This document shows positions 20,606 to 31,096 of a DNA stretch of 64,000 bases, in pieces. The position numbers and the translations under genes are program-made. Each line of letters starts with the position of its first letter. Positions within the stretch are counted from its first letter, which is position 1. The stretch comes from Turnera subulata (Eukaryota > Streptophyta > Magnoliopsida > Malpighiales > Passifloraceae), in assembly GCA_028386065.3 (NCBI GenBank), contig JAKUCV010000303.1:2833-66832 (forward strand). Direction: 5' to 3'. Below the pieces are notes generated by a model, which was given only the letters and a program-made list of their open reading frames with translations, did no database searches and was not told the origin of the DNA.

Positions 20606-21440
20606 GTTATTGACCAAACTGCTCCACTCGCTCTCTCTCAAAAAAAAAAAATCCTCTCAACTCTCTCTAGAAACTAGGATTTGGTTTCCGTTTGCAGCCT
20701 CTTCTTTTTTTTTTTTTTGGTTTTTCTAGCCCTTTCGGATAAATAACTGTACGCACTCAAATCTATCTCTAGATCTGATTTGATTTGGGTTGTTTTACCC
20801 ACTCAAATCTATCTCTAGATTTGATTTGATTTGGGTTGTTTGCCTCTTTTTCAGGATTTTTGCTCCTTTTTGTGAGCTTTTTTTTTTCCATATAGGAGTC
20901 TCTATGTTGGATCTGAATCATCACCACCGTGTCCTTGGCCAGCTTACCTCCCTCCACTCCATCTACCCCCTTCCTAATTCAACCATCTACCATCCAGTCC
21001 ATATGGCATCTTTAATATGGGAAATTTGGAAGAATCATAACCAAGCTGTTCTGGGCAAATTTGAGATTTGTCTTGCCAGGGTAGCAGGTAGAGCAAATAG
21101 GCTGTCAAATCAACTGCTTGTGCAGCGACAGTCTCCCTCAAGGGGAAGCTCATCACAGAACCAACTGATCATGGCCGTGAGTGGTGCTGAGGCCAAGATG
21201 GTCCCCTGGGAAATCAACACTCTTGTGGATTCAATTGTTTTTCTTTTGTCTAAGTTCTCATGTTTTCTGCTACACCATGTATCAGCAATTGTTACTGCTG
21301 ACTGTTTAGCTAAACATGCACTCTCTATGTATCCTATCAACCTGGGCATCTCTGAAGATCCCAGAGGCCTCTGTAACATCTTAGAGGGCAATTGCCCCTC
21401 CTTCCATGAATGAAGTTGATGTTTCGTTGTTCAAAAAAAA
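20606..21440 (+). mobile_element. Internally deleted LINE with 3' RNase H end
   Basis: This insert is flanked by imperfect 17-bp duplications, CAAACATTTGGTTCGCA (20589-20605) and CAAACCTTTGGTTCTCA (21441-21457), and ends in an A-run. Copy 2 of the surrounding repeat shows the empty site. Its 5' part is CT- and T-rich like a plant LINE leader. The 3' part (to the stop at 21413) encodes HHVSAIVTADCLAKHALSM, the end of the RNase H-like domain of plant L1 LINEs (typically ANxVADxLAKHAL). Endonuclease and RT are missing, so a large internal deletion or a template jump is implied. Confidence 0.75.
20756..20843 (+). repeat. 44-bp tandem duplication in the LINE fragment
   Basis: ACTCAAATCTATCTCTAGAT and the following TTTGATTTGGGTTGTTT occur twice in direct succession, with one visible substitution (ATCTGATT against ATTTGATT). 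Confidence 0.85.
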
Positions 21441-22382
21441 CAAACCTTTGGTTCTCAAAGTCAAGTTTCTTTCAAACAAGCACATGGAATAATAAAATGT
21501 TATTTGTATTCTTTGAAAGGTATTCTATTAAAATGGTGCATTGTAAATGTTCTTGTTGCAAATATGTCATATGTGTTCAAGCCATCCAAGCCACAAATAT
21601 TTGTACTTGAAGCTTGTACTTTTTTTTCTTTATATACGTCCTCTTCCTTTGTCAAAAACTAAATCTTGAGGATGAGAGGGGAAACTAAGTAGAAGTTTTT
21701 CTGTCATTTATGGATGCACAAATCAAGCCAAGATGGACTTTCTTGGTTTATTAGAAAGGTGGTGTCTTGAAAGAAAATTATGTGAAAAATTATTAGTGAT
21801 GTTTAAATTGTCTTTAAACCCACTAATCCCCAAAGAGAGTCGTTGTGTTTATCCTCTTTTGAAGATTATTGTTGTAGAGGAGTTACTAGAAGAAACAAGA
21901 AAAAGCCACTTTAGATTTAAAGACTTCCAGCAGAGATTTTGTATATGTGCTCATACCAAAATTTCATAGCAAGACAAATCTTTTTGGCTTTTCAAAAAAG
22001 TAGTCGTTGCCTCATCCCTTTTCCAACAGAAAAAGGCAACCATCTTCGAACAAGCAAAAATCAAGGCAAGTCATTGGAATATTTGTTAACTCAATTTAAT
22101 TTCTCACTAAAATAAGAGTAATACTAATTTATTAGTTTTAGTATTTAGTAAGAATATTTCTATATATTCATTTGATTATAATAAAAATTGCATGTCAATC
22201 ATTATTGTTTGGCGGTTCGTCTTAATAAAATAAGGCATTAATTTATTATTTGTAATACTTAGTAAGAGTATTTCTATATATTCACTTGATTATAATAAGA
22301 ACTAAATATCATTCATTGTTATATGATAGTTTTAAACCCACAAACCCCAAAAAAAAGAGAGCGTCCTCTTTTGAAGATTATT

Positions 22383-22482
22383 ATTTTTTGATACTAGTCG
22401 AGGAAAGTGAGACTCGAATCCAAGACCTCACCCCTCTTGTGTTTTTGACACAAGAGTACCAATGAGCTACAAGCCCATTGGT
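22383..22482 (-). mobile_element. tRNA-derived SINE (100 bp) with 14-bp target duplication
   Basis: Read on the minus strand, the insert starts CCAATGGGCTTGTAGCTCAT, has an A box (TAGCTCATTGGTAC) and a B box (GGATTCGAGTCTC), and ends in an A-rich tail. It is flanked by exact copies of TTTTGAAGATTATT (22369-22382 and 22483-22496). Copy 2 of the surrounding repeat (about 30642) shows the empty site. This is a young polymerase III-driven SINE. Confidence 0.85.
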
Positions 22483-22875
22483 TTTTGAAGATTATTGTTG
22501 AAGAGGAGCTACTAGAAGAAACAAAAAGAAGCCACGATAGATTTAAATATAGATATAGATATATAATATATAGAAACTATATGTCATTCATTATTATATG
22601 ACATGTCATTTTAATTAAATAAGAATAAGATATTAATTTATTATTATTATTACTAAGTAGAGTTATTTGATATAGAAGCTCACATTAATTATTATTGTTT
22701 ATTACTCACTATGTAGTATGTGATTACTTACTGTACATCAAAGGATATTGTTAAAAGATGAGTTAAATTATTAAGGATAAACAACTACGGTACAAATTAT
22801 TTGTTAATGCGATTCACCTAGCACCATATCAATCCAAATTAATCCAAAACAGAAGTTAAATATATAATTGTATGT

Positions 22876-23357
22876 GGATTTAATTGGTTTTTAGTTTATT
22901 ACTAATTCGGTTTGAATCTTCGGAGATAGGAAAAACTTAAATTAGAAATAATCAATGTACAATAAACTAATAATAATTAATGATTTATAATTTGTTAATT
23001 ATAATATTAGTATTGATGCCATGTTTAATAAACAATTAGACTAAATGATTTTTTGATGAGTACTAAAATATATCTTTAGGTGTTATTTAAGCCCATATTC
23101 TTAAGCCTTTTTGCCCATGTGTTTTTCATATTAAATGGTGCATTTCAAAACCTTGGTTCACAAAGTCAGGATTCTTTCAAACAAGCACATGGAGTAGCAA
23201 AACGTTATTTGTGTTCTTGGAAAGGTATTCTATTAAAACGGTACACTTCAGCTTGTAATGTTCTTATTCACATGTGGCAAAGAACAAATATATGTTGAAG
23301 CCATCCAAGTCACAATATCTGTACTTGAAGCTTAGTACTCTTTCTTTCTTTATATTC
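22876..23357 (+). repeat. Repeat copy 2, left part
   Basis: This part matches blocks 20310-20588 and 21441-21640 of copy 1 and contains the uninterrupted site of the LINE fragment (TTTCAAAACCTTGGTTCAC at about 23143). It ends at a T-run, where the minus-strand LINE 23358-29925 begins. The unit resumes near 29930. Confidence 0.72.
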
Positions 23358-23584
23358 TTTTTTTTTTTTTGAACTTCCAAAATGCTTTTTTATTCATCAA
23401 GCATTAGCTGATTGCACATTAACAAGAGATGTCACCTCATCGAGTATGAAGGAGAAACCCACACCCATGAGGGACTAAATACGAGCAAACTTGGCTAACA
23501 TGTCAGTTACCCTGTTCTTACTCCCATTTACATAACACAAAGACATAAAAGTAAAACTATTAAGTAGATGACGGATCCTCAAGA

Positions 23585-23902
23585 TCAAAGCTTCCAATTG
23601 CCAATCAATAGTAACATCAAGATTGCCCTTAATGGCTTGAACCAGTCAAGACCCAGTGATATCGCTCGAGTCGCAGCAGCCCATATGCCCCACGCTTTTG
23701 CTACTGCAACTGATAGGCATCTCCAAGACCTTGTCACACAATCCAAGAGTCTGCCTTGCTCATTCCGGAATACAATAGCATATCCCATGAGTAAATCCTT
23801 GCTGATAAAAGATGCATCTGAGTTTACTTTTGTCCACCCCGAGGGCGAGCGTGACCAAGTTGAATTCTCTACTGGGGACTCCGATTGACCGTTCTGCGCC
23901 AA
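23585..23902 (-). pseudogene. LINE RNase H-like domain
   Basis: The frame contains WTKVNSDASF, the start of the RNase H fold with its first catalytic aspartate, and VFRNEQGRLLDC, followed by an acidic helix position here read as VAKAWGIWAAATRAISLGL, where the glutamate of the usual AEAxA is replaced. This domain closes ORF2 of plant L1 LINEs. It is degenerate. Confidence 0.75.
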
Positions 23903-24100
23903 CTGTCACTACATGAGCAGCTCCGATGACAGCCTTACTGCACGGCTCATTGTCTAGATTGGGTTACTTGAGACATGTTCAAACACGACTTTGTTCCTGC
24001 ACTTCCATATTTCCCAACAAGTATGTGCCAAGAGCTCTAGAACAGAATTACCTAAGTCTTTCCACCTAGAATACATTTGATCCTACCATACCCTTAGACC

Positions 24101-25015
24101 CTAAGAATCATCAACAAGGGAGAGATATCCCAAAGGGCAGTCAAACCAGGTTTCCCTGGAATGGTCACACCGAAGAAGGGTGTGCTCAATTGATTTGGTC
24201 TCTTTATGACATAACTGACAAGTATCACACTCGGTTATGTGTCTCCTTTTGAGACTTTCCACCGTAGGCAAGGCATTACACAGGGCCCTCCATAGAAAGT
24301 GCTTTACTTTGGGCAAGGTATTGAGGCTCCACACAGCATTCCAATTGATATCCAACAACCTAGTTGCTTCTTCGGTGGATGCCTTCCCAAGTAAAATCAT
24401 GTCGTCGGCAAACATGATATATGAGATAGTAGGGCATGTCGATTTGATTTTAATACCAGAAATAGAGCCCACTGAGACAGCCTTAATTAGTATACTTGAC
24501 AACACATTCGATACCAAGATAAAGAGATAGGAACTCAGGGGGTCTCCTTGCTGGAGGCCTCGAGAGGGTCTAAACGATGGAAGCCTTCTGCCATTAACCA
24601 GGAGTTGACAGCTCACTGTCAATACATATTGCATAATCCACCCTATCCATCTGTTACAAAAGCCAATCTTCCTCAAAACCATCTCCAAGAAATCCCACTC
24701 CACGCGATCGTACGCTTTATGCATATCGACTTTGAAGGCCATTTGCAAGTTGGCACTACTCTTGTTGATCCTCATCCCGTGATAGACTTCATGCGCAATA
24801 AGAATACTTTCTTGAATGACCTTACCAGGGACAAAAGCTCCTTGCTCCTCCATAACCAACATCCCGATCAGAGGCTTCAGCCTATTAGTCAAGACTTTTG
24901 AAATTACTTTGTAAGTAAAGTTACAGAGCCTAATGGGGCTGAACTCAGACACCTTCTCAGGCCTTGGGACCTTGGGAATTAAGACTATTTTAATAGAATT
25001 AAACTGCTTGAACAT
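24101..25015 (-). pseudogene. LINE reverse transcriptase with internal deletion, joined to zinc-finger region
   Basis: The 304-codon frame opens in the RT fingers (IVLIPKVPRPEKVSEFSPIR, LCNFTYKVISKVLTNRLK), passes QQGDPLSSYLFILV and the catalytic FADDM box, and then goes from LLGKASTEEATRLLDI directly to NWNAVWSLNTLPKVKHFLWR and C-x2-C...H...C. A full LINE normally has some 300 residues between these two points, so an in-frame deletion has removed the RT thumb and connection. Upstream, RT and linker sequence continues in broken frames to about 25,600. Confidence 0.82.
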
Positions 25016-25599
25016 ATACTTGGTCTCAAAAAAAGCTAGTCACTGCTTCAAAAAGATCAACATTGATAGTGTCCCAATAGTGTTGAAAGAAAACACCTGA
25101 GAAGTCGTCTGGCCCAGGAGTTCTGAATTTTCCACGCTGAAAACCAGCCTTCTGAACCTCTTCCATAGAAATCAACCTTGTGAGGGATTCATTCATTTCT
25201 GTCGAAACTTTACTGTCAATACTCTTCCAAACAGAATTAGGAATGGGTTTGGGTTCAGAGAAGAATAACTTAATAAAGAACTGTTGAAGCTGACACTCGA
25301 TTAGTTGTTCATCATAAATCCACCTCCTTTGAGAATTATGAAGCGCAAGAATTTGATTGGCTTGCTTACGTTGAACTGTACTTAGGTGGAAGAACCGCGT
25401 ATTGCATCTCCAAAGTTAAGCCATCGCACTCGAGAATGTTGATGCCAATATCTTTCTTCCTCAACCCATAAAACATTGATTTTTGATGACAAATTATTTA
25501 TTTCTTGCTGAAAAAAAGTATCATATGGCAAAGATTGAAGGTATTTCATGTGTTGAATTGCACTCTCAACCTTATAATTTGGGATCCCCTTTCTTCAGA

Positions 25600-26447
25600 C
25601 CGCAAGGCGACTCCTACAGAAGCGGAGTTTAGAATTTAAGCGATGCATGTGCGATCCCCTGGCAGTATCCAGCCCAATATTCCTTAATAATCTGGTCGTG
25701 TTCCTCCTCCTCAATCTAGTTTGATTCAAATTTGAAAGACCCTTTTGGCCGAGATGCCAAACTTTAAGCTGAAGAAGCAGGGGCCTGTGAGCAGATGCAA
25801 TGAAAGCTTGATGAAAGACTTGTGCTTTATCAAACATAGTCCTCCAACTGGCATTGGCCAAAGCACGATCAATTCTCTCCTAAATGTGACGAGAGCCTGG
25901 CTGGTTATTAGTCCAAGTGTAGAGGCCTCTGCGAAAACCTAGATCAAGCAGCCCGCATTCATCCATCATACTATTAAAGTCATTGCATTGGGAGTGACTT
26001 AGTGGATTCCCACCCAGTTTCTCTGCCTCCTTAGTCATTGCGTTGAAGTCCCTGATGTAGAGCCAGAGAACGTCATCATCCATAACAAGGTTCCACAACC
26101 GCCTCTACACTGCCTCTCGTCTCTCCGCAGCCGATTCACCATAGACACATGTTAAGTGCCAGGTCCCTCTTCCCAACACATCCTCATTACCAACATCGAT
26201 CCAGTTTTTAGAACAGATAAGACTTGAACAGCAATATCATCCATCCACCAAAGGGCCAAGCCCCTTGGATTAACATAGCAACTTTCCTAAAAACCTAGAT
26301 TCCTCCTAATCCGTTCCATATATCCCTGGTTTTGCTTAGTCTCAGATGCAAAGACCAAACATGGGCGATACTTTATTATAAGCCTCTGCAAGGCTTGAAC
26401 TGCCTCTTTCGGCCCAAAGCTGTGATAGTTCTAGGAGATTAGGCTCA
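25600..26447 (-). pseudogene. LINE ORF2 start and apurinic endonuclease region
   Basis: ORF2 begins at 26447 with MSLIS, then a TAG where the family has tryptophan (MSLISWN), then a GPKEAVQALQRLI and FASETK pattern, the classic start of plant LINE endonuclease. Further down, 26098-25880 carries the DFNAMTKEAEKLGG and ARRGLYTWTNN-like part of the endonuclease/exonuclease/phosphatase domain. The reading frame changes several times. Confidence 0.75.
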
Positions 26448-26624
26448 TTGATCGGCGTGTGGCTGTAAGCCAACCACCACCGCTTGTTTATTTGTGAGTG
26501 AAGATTCTGAAGGAAAAAAAACCAGAGGAGCAGTAGGAGGAGTTCCCAGAGAGACGATATTGTCATCCTGCTCAAGGTTCCGGGGGAGGGGGGGAATAGG
26601 ATGAGAATTAGAAGCACGTGCTTA

Positions 26625-27439
26625 CTATTTAAGTGAAAGACGAAGCACAGGAGAGGCTCTCACATAAGGAATAATGGGTGTCGACACTTCGCGTTGCATT
26701 GGCCCAGCAATAGGGATAAAAGACCTAGGTTGAGTTGACACACCACCACCAATAGTTCTTGAATGTTTTAGTGATGCCTGCTTGTCTTGGGCTTTCCGTT
26801 TTTTTGGAGTAGAGGCGTTATTGGCACACGCCCTTACATTGGAACTATGTTGGCTTTTTTGACTAGTAAAGACAGACCCAAAATAGATAGTCTTATCTGA
26901 CCCCGCCAAGACATTGTTCACGTGGTTGTCTTTACGTGATTGAGAGATAGAAGGGAGATTGTCGCCATTCAATGCCACAGCTGGTTGCTGGCACTCCATG
27001 GCACGATTGGTGTTGCTGGCCATAGTCTATGCACAATTCAAATTCCCTTTTTCTGGTGGTAAGCCATGTATTTATTGCCGTGGGCTGCCAACCACATGGA
27101 GGGGCAGGATTTGTGAGCCAGTGTTATCAACACATAGTTGTACCATCTTGTGCACCCTATGACTAGACTCAGGCTAACATGCACATGATCGGAGCATGAT
27201 ATTCGCGCGCCGCCGGAGCAGCCACAGACGACACTGGGTCCCCTTTACCTAGAGTAGTCGCCATTTTAGATTTGTTCCTAAGATTGAAAAGCCCTCTGCG
27301 GCCATACGATTTAGGAGCACGGAGGTGAGAACCATACCCAGCAGGGTGTCTGCCATGATGAATAGCTCTCGCATCCTCAAGGCACTTAGAACAATCCTTT
27401 TCCAGAAGCCCAAATTTCCCACCATAATAACAAAAGTCA
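26625..27439 (-). pseudogene. LINE ORF1, C-terminal part with zinc knuckle
   Basis: The start of this block, around 27439-27380, reads GDFCYYGGKFGLLEKDC, a decayed CCHC knuckle as found in ORF1 of plant LINEs. The 132-codon frame 27023-26625 is a Ser- and basic-rich ORF1 tail, with a KKRKAQDKQ cluster. The N-terminal half of ORF1 lies beyond the DNA transposon, at 29715-29387. Confidence 0.65.
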
Positions 27440-27449
27440 CCCAATTCTT

Positions 27450-29098
27450 GGGTAAATCGCATATATGAGGTCTCTACTATTTCAAAAGTACCTTTTAGGG
27501 GTCTGTATTATTTTTTGTCCCTTTTACGGGTCCATACTCTTATTTTCGGTCCCGGTTAGGGGTCCGGGGCAGCCCCGCGGATGACGTGGACTGCCCGACC
27601 CGAAGGTGATGAGCACGCGCTCCTCTTTTGGTCAGATTGCAGCGCGTGGGATAGTGCACTGTCTACTGTGTCAAGTGGGTCCCATTTTTATATTTTTTTA
27701 TTGTAAAAATTATTTCTAATTTTTTAATGCAAATTTCATTTATTAAATTATTTTACAAAATGAAAAAAAAAAAGAAAATCACCACCACCACTACAGACCC
27801 AACCCACGACCCTGCCCAACTCTCTCTCCTCTCCATACCCTACCATAATCCAAAAACCATTAGTGCAGCAGCACCAAAAATCACAACCCCTACTGTCGCC
27901 GCCTCCCCCTTGTAGTTCCTCTCTATCGCCGCCACTCACTCCCTCCCACTCCTCTATCGTTGCCTCCTCCACCCTTGCCTCCACAGTTTACATGCCTCCC
28001 CCTCCACACAACATCGTCCCTCCTCCATCATCCTACTGCTACTCCTCCTCCCTCTCTTTTCTCCCCTCGTTGTCCTCATTGCCATCACTGTCGTTGTTCC
28101 CCTCTCTTCAGACGTGGCGGATCTTGTTTTGGGTAGGAGATCGGGCCAAGAAAGTGCCGAGGACGGGTGCAGCTGCTCCGGTGGCGGTGGCGCTGGATGT
28201 TGTCGAGGAAGACACGTGAAGAGGGTGTCGTTGACAAAGTGGACAGAGAGGAAGGCGCGTGAAGGGTAGGAGGCGAGGACTTGGTATTCGGCAGTGTGGG
28301 TGTCGAGTTTGAGGCTTTGGAAATGAGAGCAGGCAAAGTCGGTGTGGAGTATAAGAAGGGGATTCAGGCGAGGTGGGGGTGGAGGTTAAGGCGGCGGAGG
28401 CAGGAAGCGATAGTGGAGTTGGAGTAAGAGGAGAGGAAGAGGGAATGGTAGTGGGATGAAGGTTGAAGGTGTGGGGGTACGGTAGAGGAAGGGGTCGAAA
28501 GAGGAAAGTGGAAGGTGCGACGACGGCAACGGTGTTCCTGGTCAGAGCTTCCCGAGCTATGCGGGGAAAGGATGACAAAATTGCTGGATGAGGAAATCGA
28601 AGAGGATGAATTGTTTTGGGGTGGCTTTGTTAGAGGAGGAGGTGGTGGTGGCAGGTTTGATTTGGAGAGTTTGGGATGGTAGAATATTGTTGATGCTGAT
28701 CGTTCATGTGATGGATTTTTTTAATTTTTTTCCATTGTTGTTGTTGATCTGGGTTTAATTTCTTTCCTTTTTCTTACCATTTTTGAAATAATTTAATAAA
28801 TTAAATTTTTATTAAAAAAATTAGAAGTATTTTTTACAATAAAAAATGCAAAAGTGGGCCCCACATGCCATAATGGACAAAACGTGCGAAACACGCTCCT
28901 CACGCGCCACATTCAGACCGAAAATGGGCGCGTGCTTCTCACCTTTGGGCCGGACAGTCCACGTCATCCACGAGGCTGCCCCGGACCCCTAACCGGGACC
29001 GAAAATAATAGTATGGACCCGTAAAAGGGACAAAAAATTGTACAGACCCCTAAAAGGTACTTTTGAAACAGTACAGGTCCCATATATGCGATTTACCC
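27450..29098. mobile_element. Mutator-like element with long inverted repeats, inserted in LINE ORF1
   Basis: The 1649-bp element starts GGGTAAATCGCATATATG and ends with its complement CATATATGCGATTTACCC. Terminal inverted repeats of about 330 bp (27450-27783 and 28757-29098) share GGGGTCCGGGGCAGCC, GTCCACGTCATC and other blocks. It is flanked by CCCAATTCTT on both sides (27440-27449 and 29099-29108). The C-run makes this 9 or 10 bp, the range of Mutator-like elements. There is no transposase. The GC-rich core (about 27790-28600), different in composition from everything around it, looks like captured host sequence (Pack-MULE). Confidence 0.85.
27790..28600 (-). pseudogene. GC-rich cargo of the Mutator-like element, origin unknown
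   Basis: The core is far richer in G+C than its surroundings. On the minus strand all three frames are open for long stretches; 28578-28108 is 156 codons. A different frame around 28320-28200 reads more like ordinary protein (LDTHTAEYQVLASYPSRAF). This pattern fits a captured, frameshifted piece of a gene, but I do not recognise the source. The plus-strand frames are probably shadows. Confidence 0.4.
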
Positions 29099-29386
29099 CC
29101 CAATTCTTCATACTGGAAAACAACAGAGATTGCCATATCTTCGACTCTATCTTTGGTGATGAACCTAGCTAGCAAAGGCTTATGGATATCAATCCTCACT
29201 CTTACTCGGTAAAAGTCAGCCAGAGGATCGAGTTGTCCGGGGGAAGTTCATACTCTAATACATGAGGAAAAAGAAAACCCAGACGCTTCGCCTTATTGAG
29301 TCTCATATAATGGGGGGTAAACCAGAAACTTGTATCCAAAAGTCAAGACTGTCAAACTTAATGGATTTCAAAACCACATTAGGAGA

Positions 29387-29715
29387 TCACTCATACAAGC
29401 AGAGATGCGAACCAGATATATTCCAAGGGGCACTTGATAGAATACGTAGCAAATCAACAACTGAGTCAAGTGTAAAGAGGAAAGTGTTATCTTTTACCTC
29501 AGAGATACCCATGGTCTTTGACACATTCCACGCCATGGTCATAACTTCACCAACCACCTTGGAGCTGAATCTCCTCACGTCAGAAAAGACCTTACCAACC
29601 AAAATCGGTTTGGAGGTCTCCAGGTCTGGTTCCTCATCACCATCAAGATCAAGAATGGGGAAATCCGCCTAGCTATCCTCCTTGGTTTGCTCCTCGCCGG
29701 AAGGGTCGGAAGCCA
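29387..29715 (-). pseudogene. LINE ORF1, N-terminal part (DUF4283-like)
   Basis: ORF1 starts at 29715 with MASDPSGEEQTKEDS followed by a TAG stop, then continues in frame with LVGKVFSDVRRFSSKVV, MAWNV, and SSAPWNISGSHLCLYE. The W-N-V, F-x-F and PW...G-x-L-x-L spacing is that of the DUF4283 domain at the start of plant LINE ORF1. It is split from the rest of ORF1 by the Mutator-like element. Confidence 0.7.
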
Positions 29716-29929
29716 TTAAGAAAAGGGAAAAGGCTCAAACTTCCTCAAAGAACCAAGAAAAGTGAGCAAAGGTCATGAAAAATCAAGAGGGTAGTCCACT
29801 CACAAAGAGGGAAATAGGATCTCATCTACTAGGGAAAATTAGAGAGAGAAATTACTAGTAGTTGTTGTGAGAGAAAAAAGAGAGAGAAGAGAGAGTTACA
29901 CCCCCAGTACAAACGGTGATTAAGTTGTC

Positions 29930-30814
29930 AAAATTCCAAGCCAAGATTGGAGGAACAACAAAGTGGATGTTTTTCTGTCATTTGTAGATGCACAAATCAA
30001 GCCAAAATGGACTTTCTTAGTTTATCAGAAAGGTGGTGTCTTGAGAGAAAAATAAGTGGAGAATTATTAGTGGATAGTTAAATTATCCTTAAATTCACTA
30101 ACTCCAAAGAGAAGAGAGCCGTTGGGTTTGTCCTCTTTTGAAGATTATTGTTGAAGAGGAGAAACAAGAACAAGCCACTATAGATTTGAAGACTTCTAGG
30201 AGAGATTTTGTATATGTGCTCATACCAAAATTTCACAGCAAGACAAATCTTTTTAGCTTTTAAAAAAAAGTAGCCGTTGCCTCATCCTTGCCCAACTATA
30301 AAAGGCAATCATCTTTCTACAAGCAAAAAATCAAGGCAAGTCATTGGAATATTTATTAATTCTTTTAAATTTCTCACCAAAATAAGAGTAATACTAATTT
30401 ATTAGTTTTAGTAATATCTTTATGTATTCACTTGATTATAATAAAAATTGCATGTCAATCATTAGTGTTTGGTGGTTTCTCTTAATAAAATAACATATTA
30501 ATTTATTATTTATAATACTTAGTAAGAGTATTTCTATATATTCACTTGATTATAATAAGAACTAAATATCATTCATTGTTATATGATAGTTTTAAACCCA
30601 CTAACCTCAAAGACAAGAGAGCCGTTGGGTTTGTCCTCTTTTGAAGATTATTGTTGAAGAGGAGCTACTAGAAGAAACAAAAAGAAGCCACGGTATATTT
30701 GAATATAGATATAGATATATGATACATAGAAACTACATGTCATTCATTATTGTATGACATGTCGTTTCAATTAAATAAGAGTAAGATATTAATTTATTAT
30801 TATTATTACTAAGT
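29930..30814 (+). repeat. Repeat copy 2, right part
   Basis: This matches 21660-22680 of copy 1 (TTTTTCTGTCATTTGTAGATG and on to ATTATTATTATTACTAAGTAG), without the SINE present in copy 1 at 22383. Together with 22876-23357 it rebuilds the duplicated unit. Confidence 0.75.
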
Positions 30815-30830
30815 AGGATTATTTCTGTTT

Positions 30831-31080
30831 CTTCACATAGAGATGGATGCTCAAGCAGTTATTATTATTACTTGCTAGTCAGTTTGCGTCAATTAATTTT
30901 TCCTATGCTCGAAGGTCATGTAATAAGGCAGCTCATGAACTATGCCATCTTGCTTTTTCTTTTGAGTCGGAACAGTCGTTGTTTTACGCCTTTCCTAGTA
31001 GCATCCTTGATGTCACAAGGGCTGATATTGATGTAATTCCTTCAAATTAATCAATATATGCAGCCCAGTTCTAAAAAACA
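30831..31080 (+). mobile_element. 5'-truncated LINE end with 16-bp target duplication
   Basis: A 250-bp insert is flanked by AGGATTATTTCTGTTT on both sides (30815-30830 and 31081-31096). It encodes NFSYARRSCNKAAHELCHLAF, the last part of the LINE RNase H-like domain, then a stop at 31048, a short 3' UTR and an A-rich end (CTAAAAAACA). It is a textbook dead-on-arrival LINE insertion. Confidence 0.88.
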
Positions 31081-31096
31081 AGGATTATTTCTGTTT

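Larger units (their letters stand above)
20210..22680 (+). repeat. Repeat copy 1 of a 1.6 kb duplicated unit, split by two insertions
   Basis: Three blocks (about 20310-20588, 21441-22368, 22497-22680) match, in the same order, copy 2 at about 22876-23357 and 29930-30814. Shared phrases include GATGCCATGTTTAATAA, GTGTTTTTCATATTAAATGG, CTTTCAAACAAGCACATGGA, TTTTTCTGTCATTT and ATTAATTTATTATTATTATT. Copy 1 is interrupted by a LINE fragment (20606-21440) and a SINE (22383-22482), copy 2 by a nearly full LINE. The unit encodes nothing recognisable and may be a non-autonomous mobile element or a local duplication. Confidence 0.75.
23358..29925 (-). mobile_element. Nearly complete plant L1-type LINE, decayed, minus strand
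   Basis: In the minus-strand sense: CT-rich leader (29925-29716), ORF1 start (29715), ORF1 CCHC-like region (27439-27380) and C-terminal part (to 26625), ORF2 start (26447), endonuclease, RT, a zinc-finger region, an RNase H-like domain (23902-23585) and a poly-A tail (T-run 23358-23370). ORF1 is split by the Mutator-like element at 27450-29098. Stops in both ORFs and an internal deletion in the RT make it inactive. I could not find target duplications at its ends. Confidence 0.85.
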
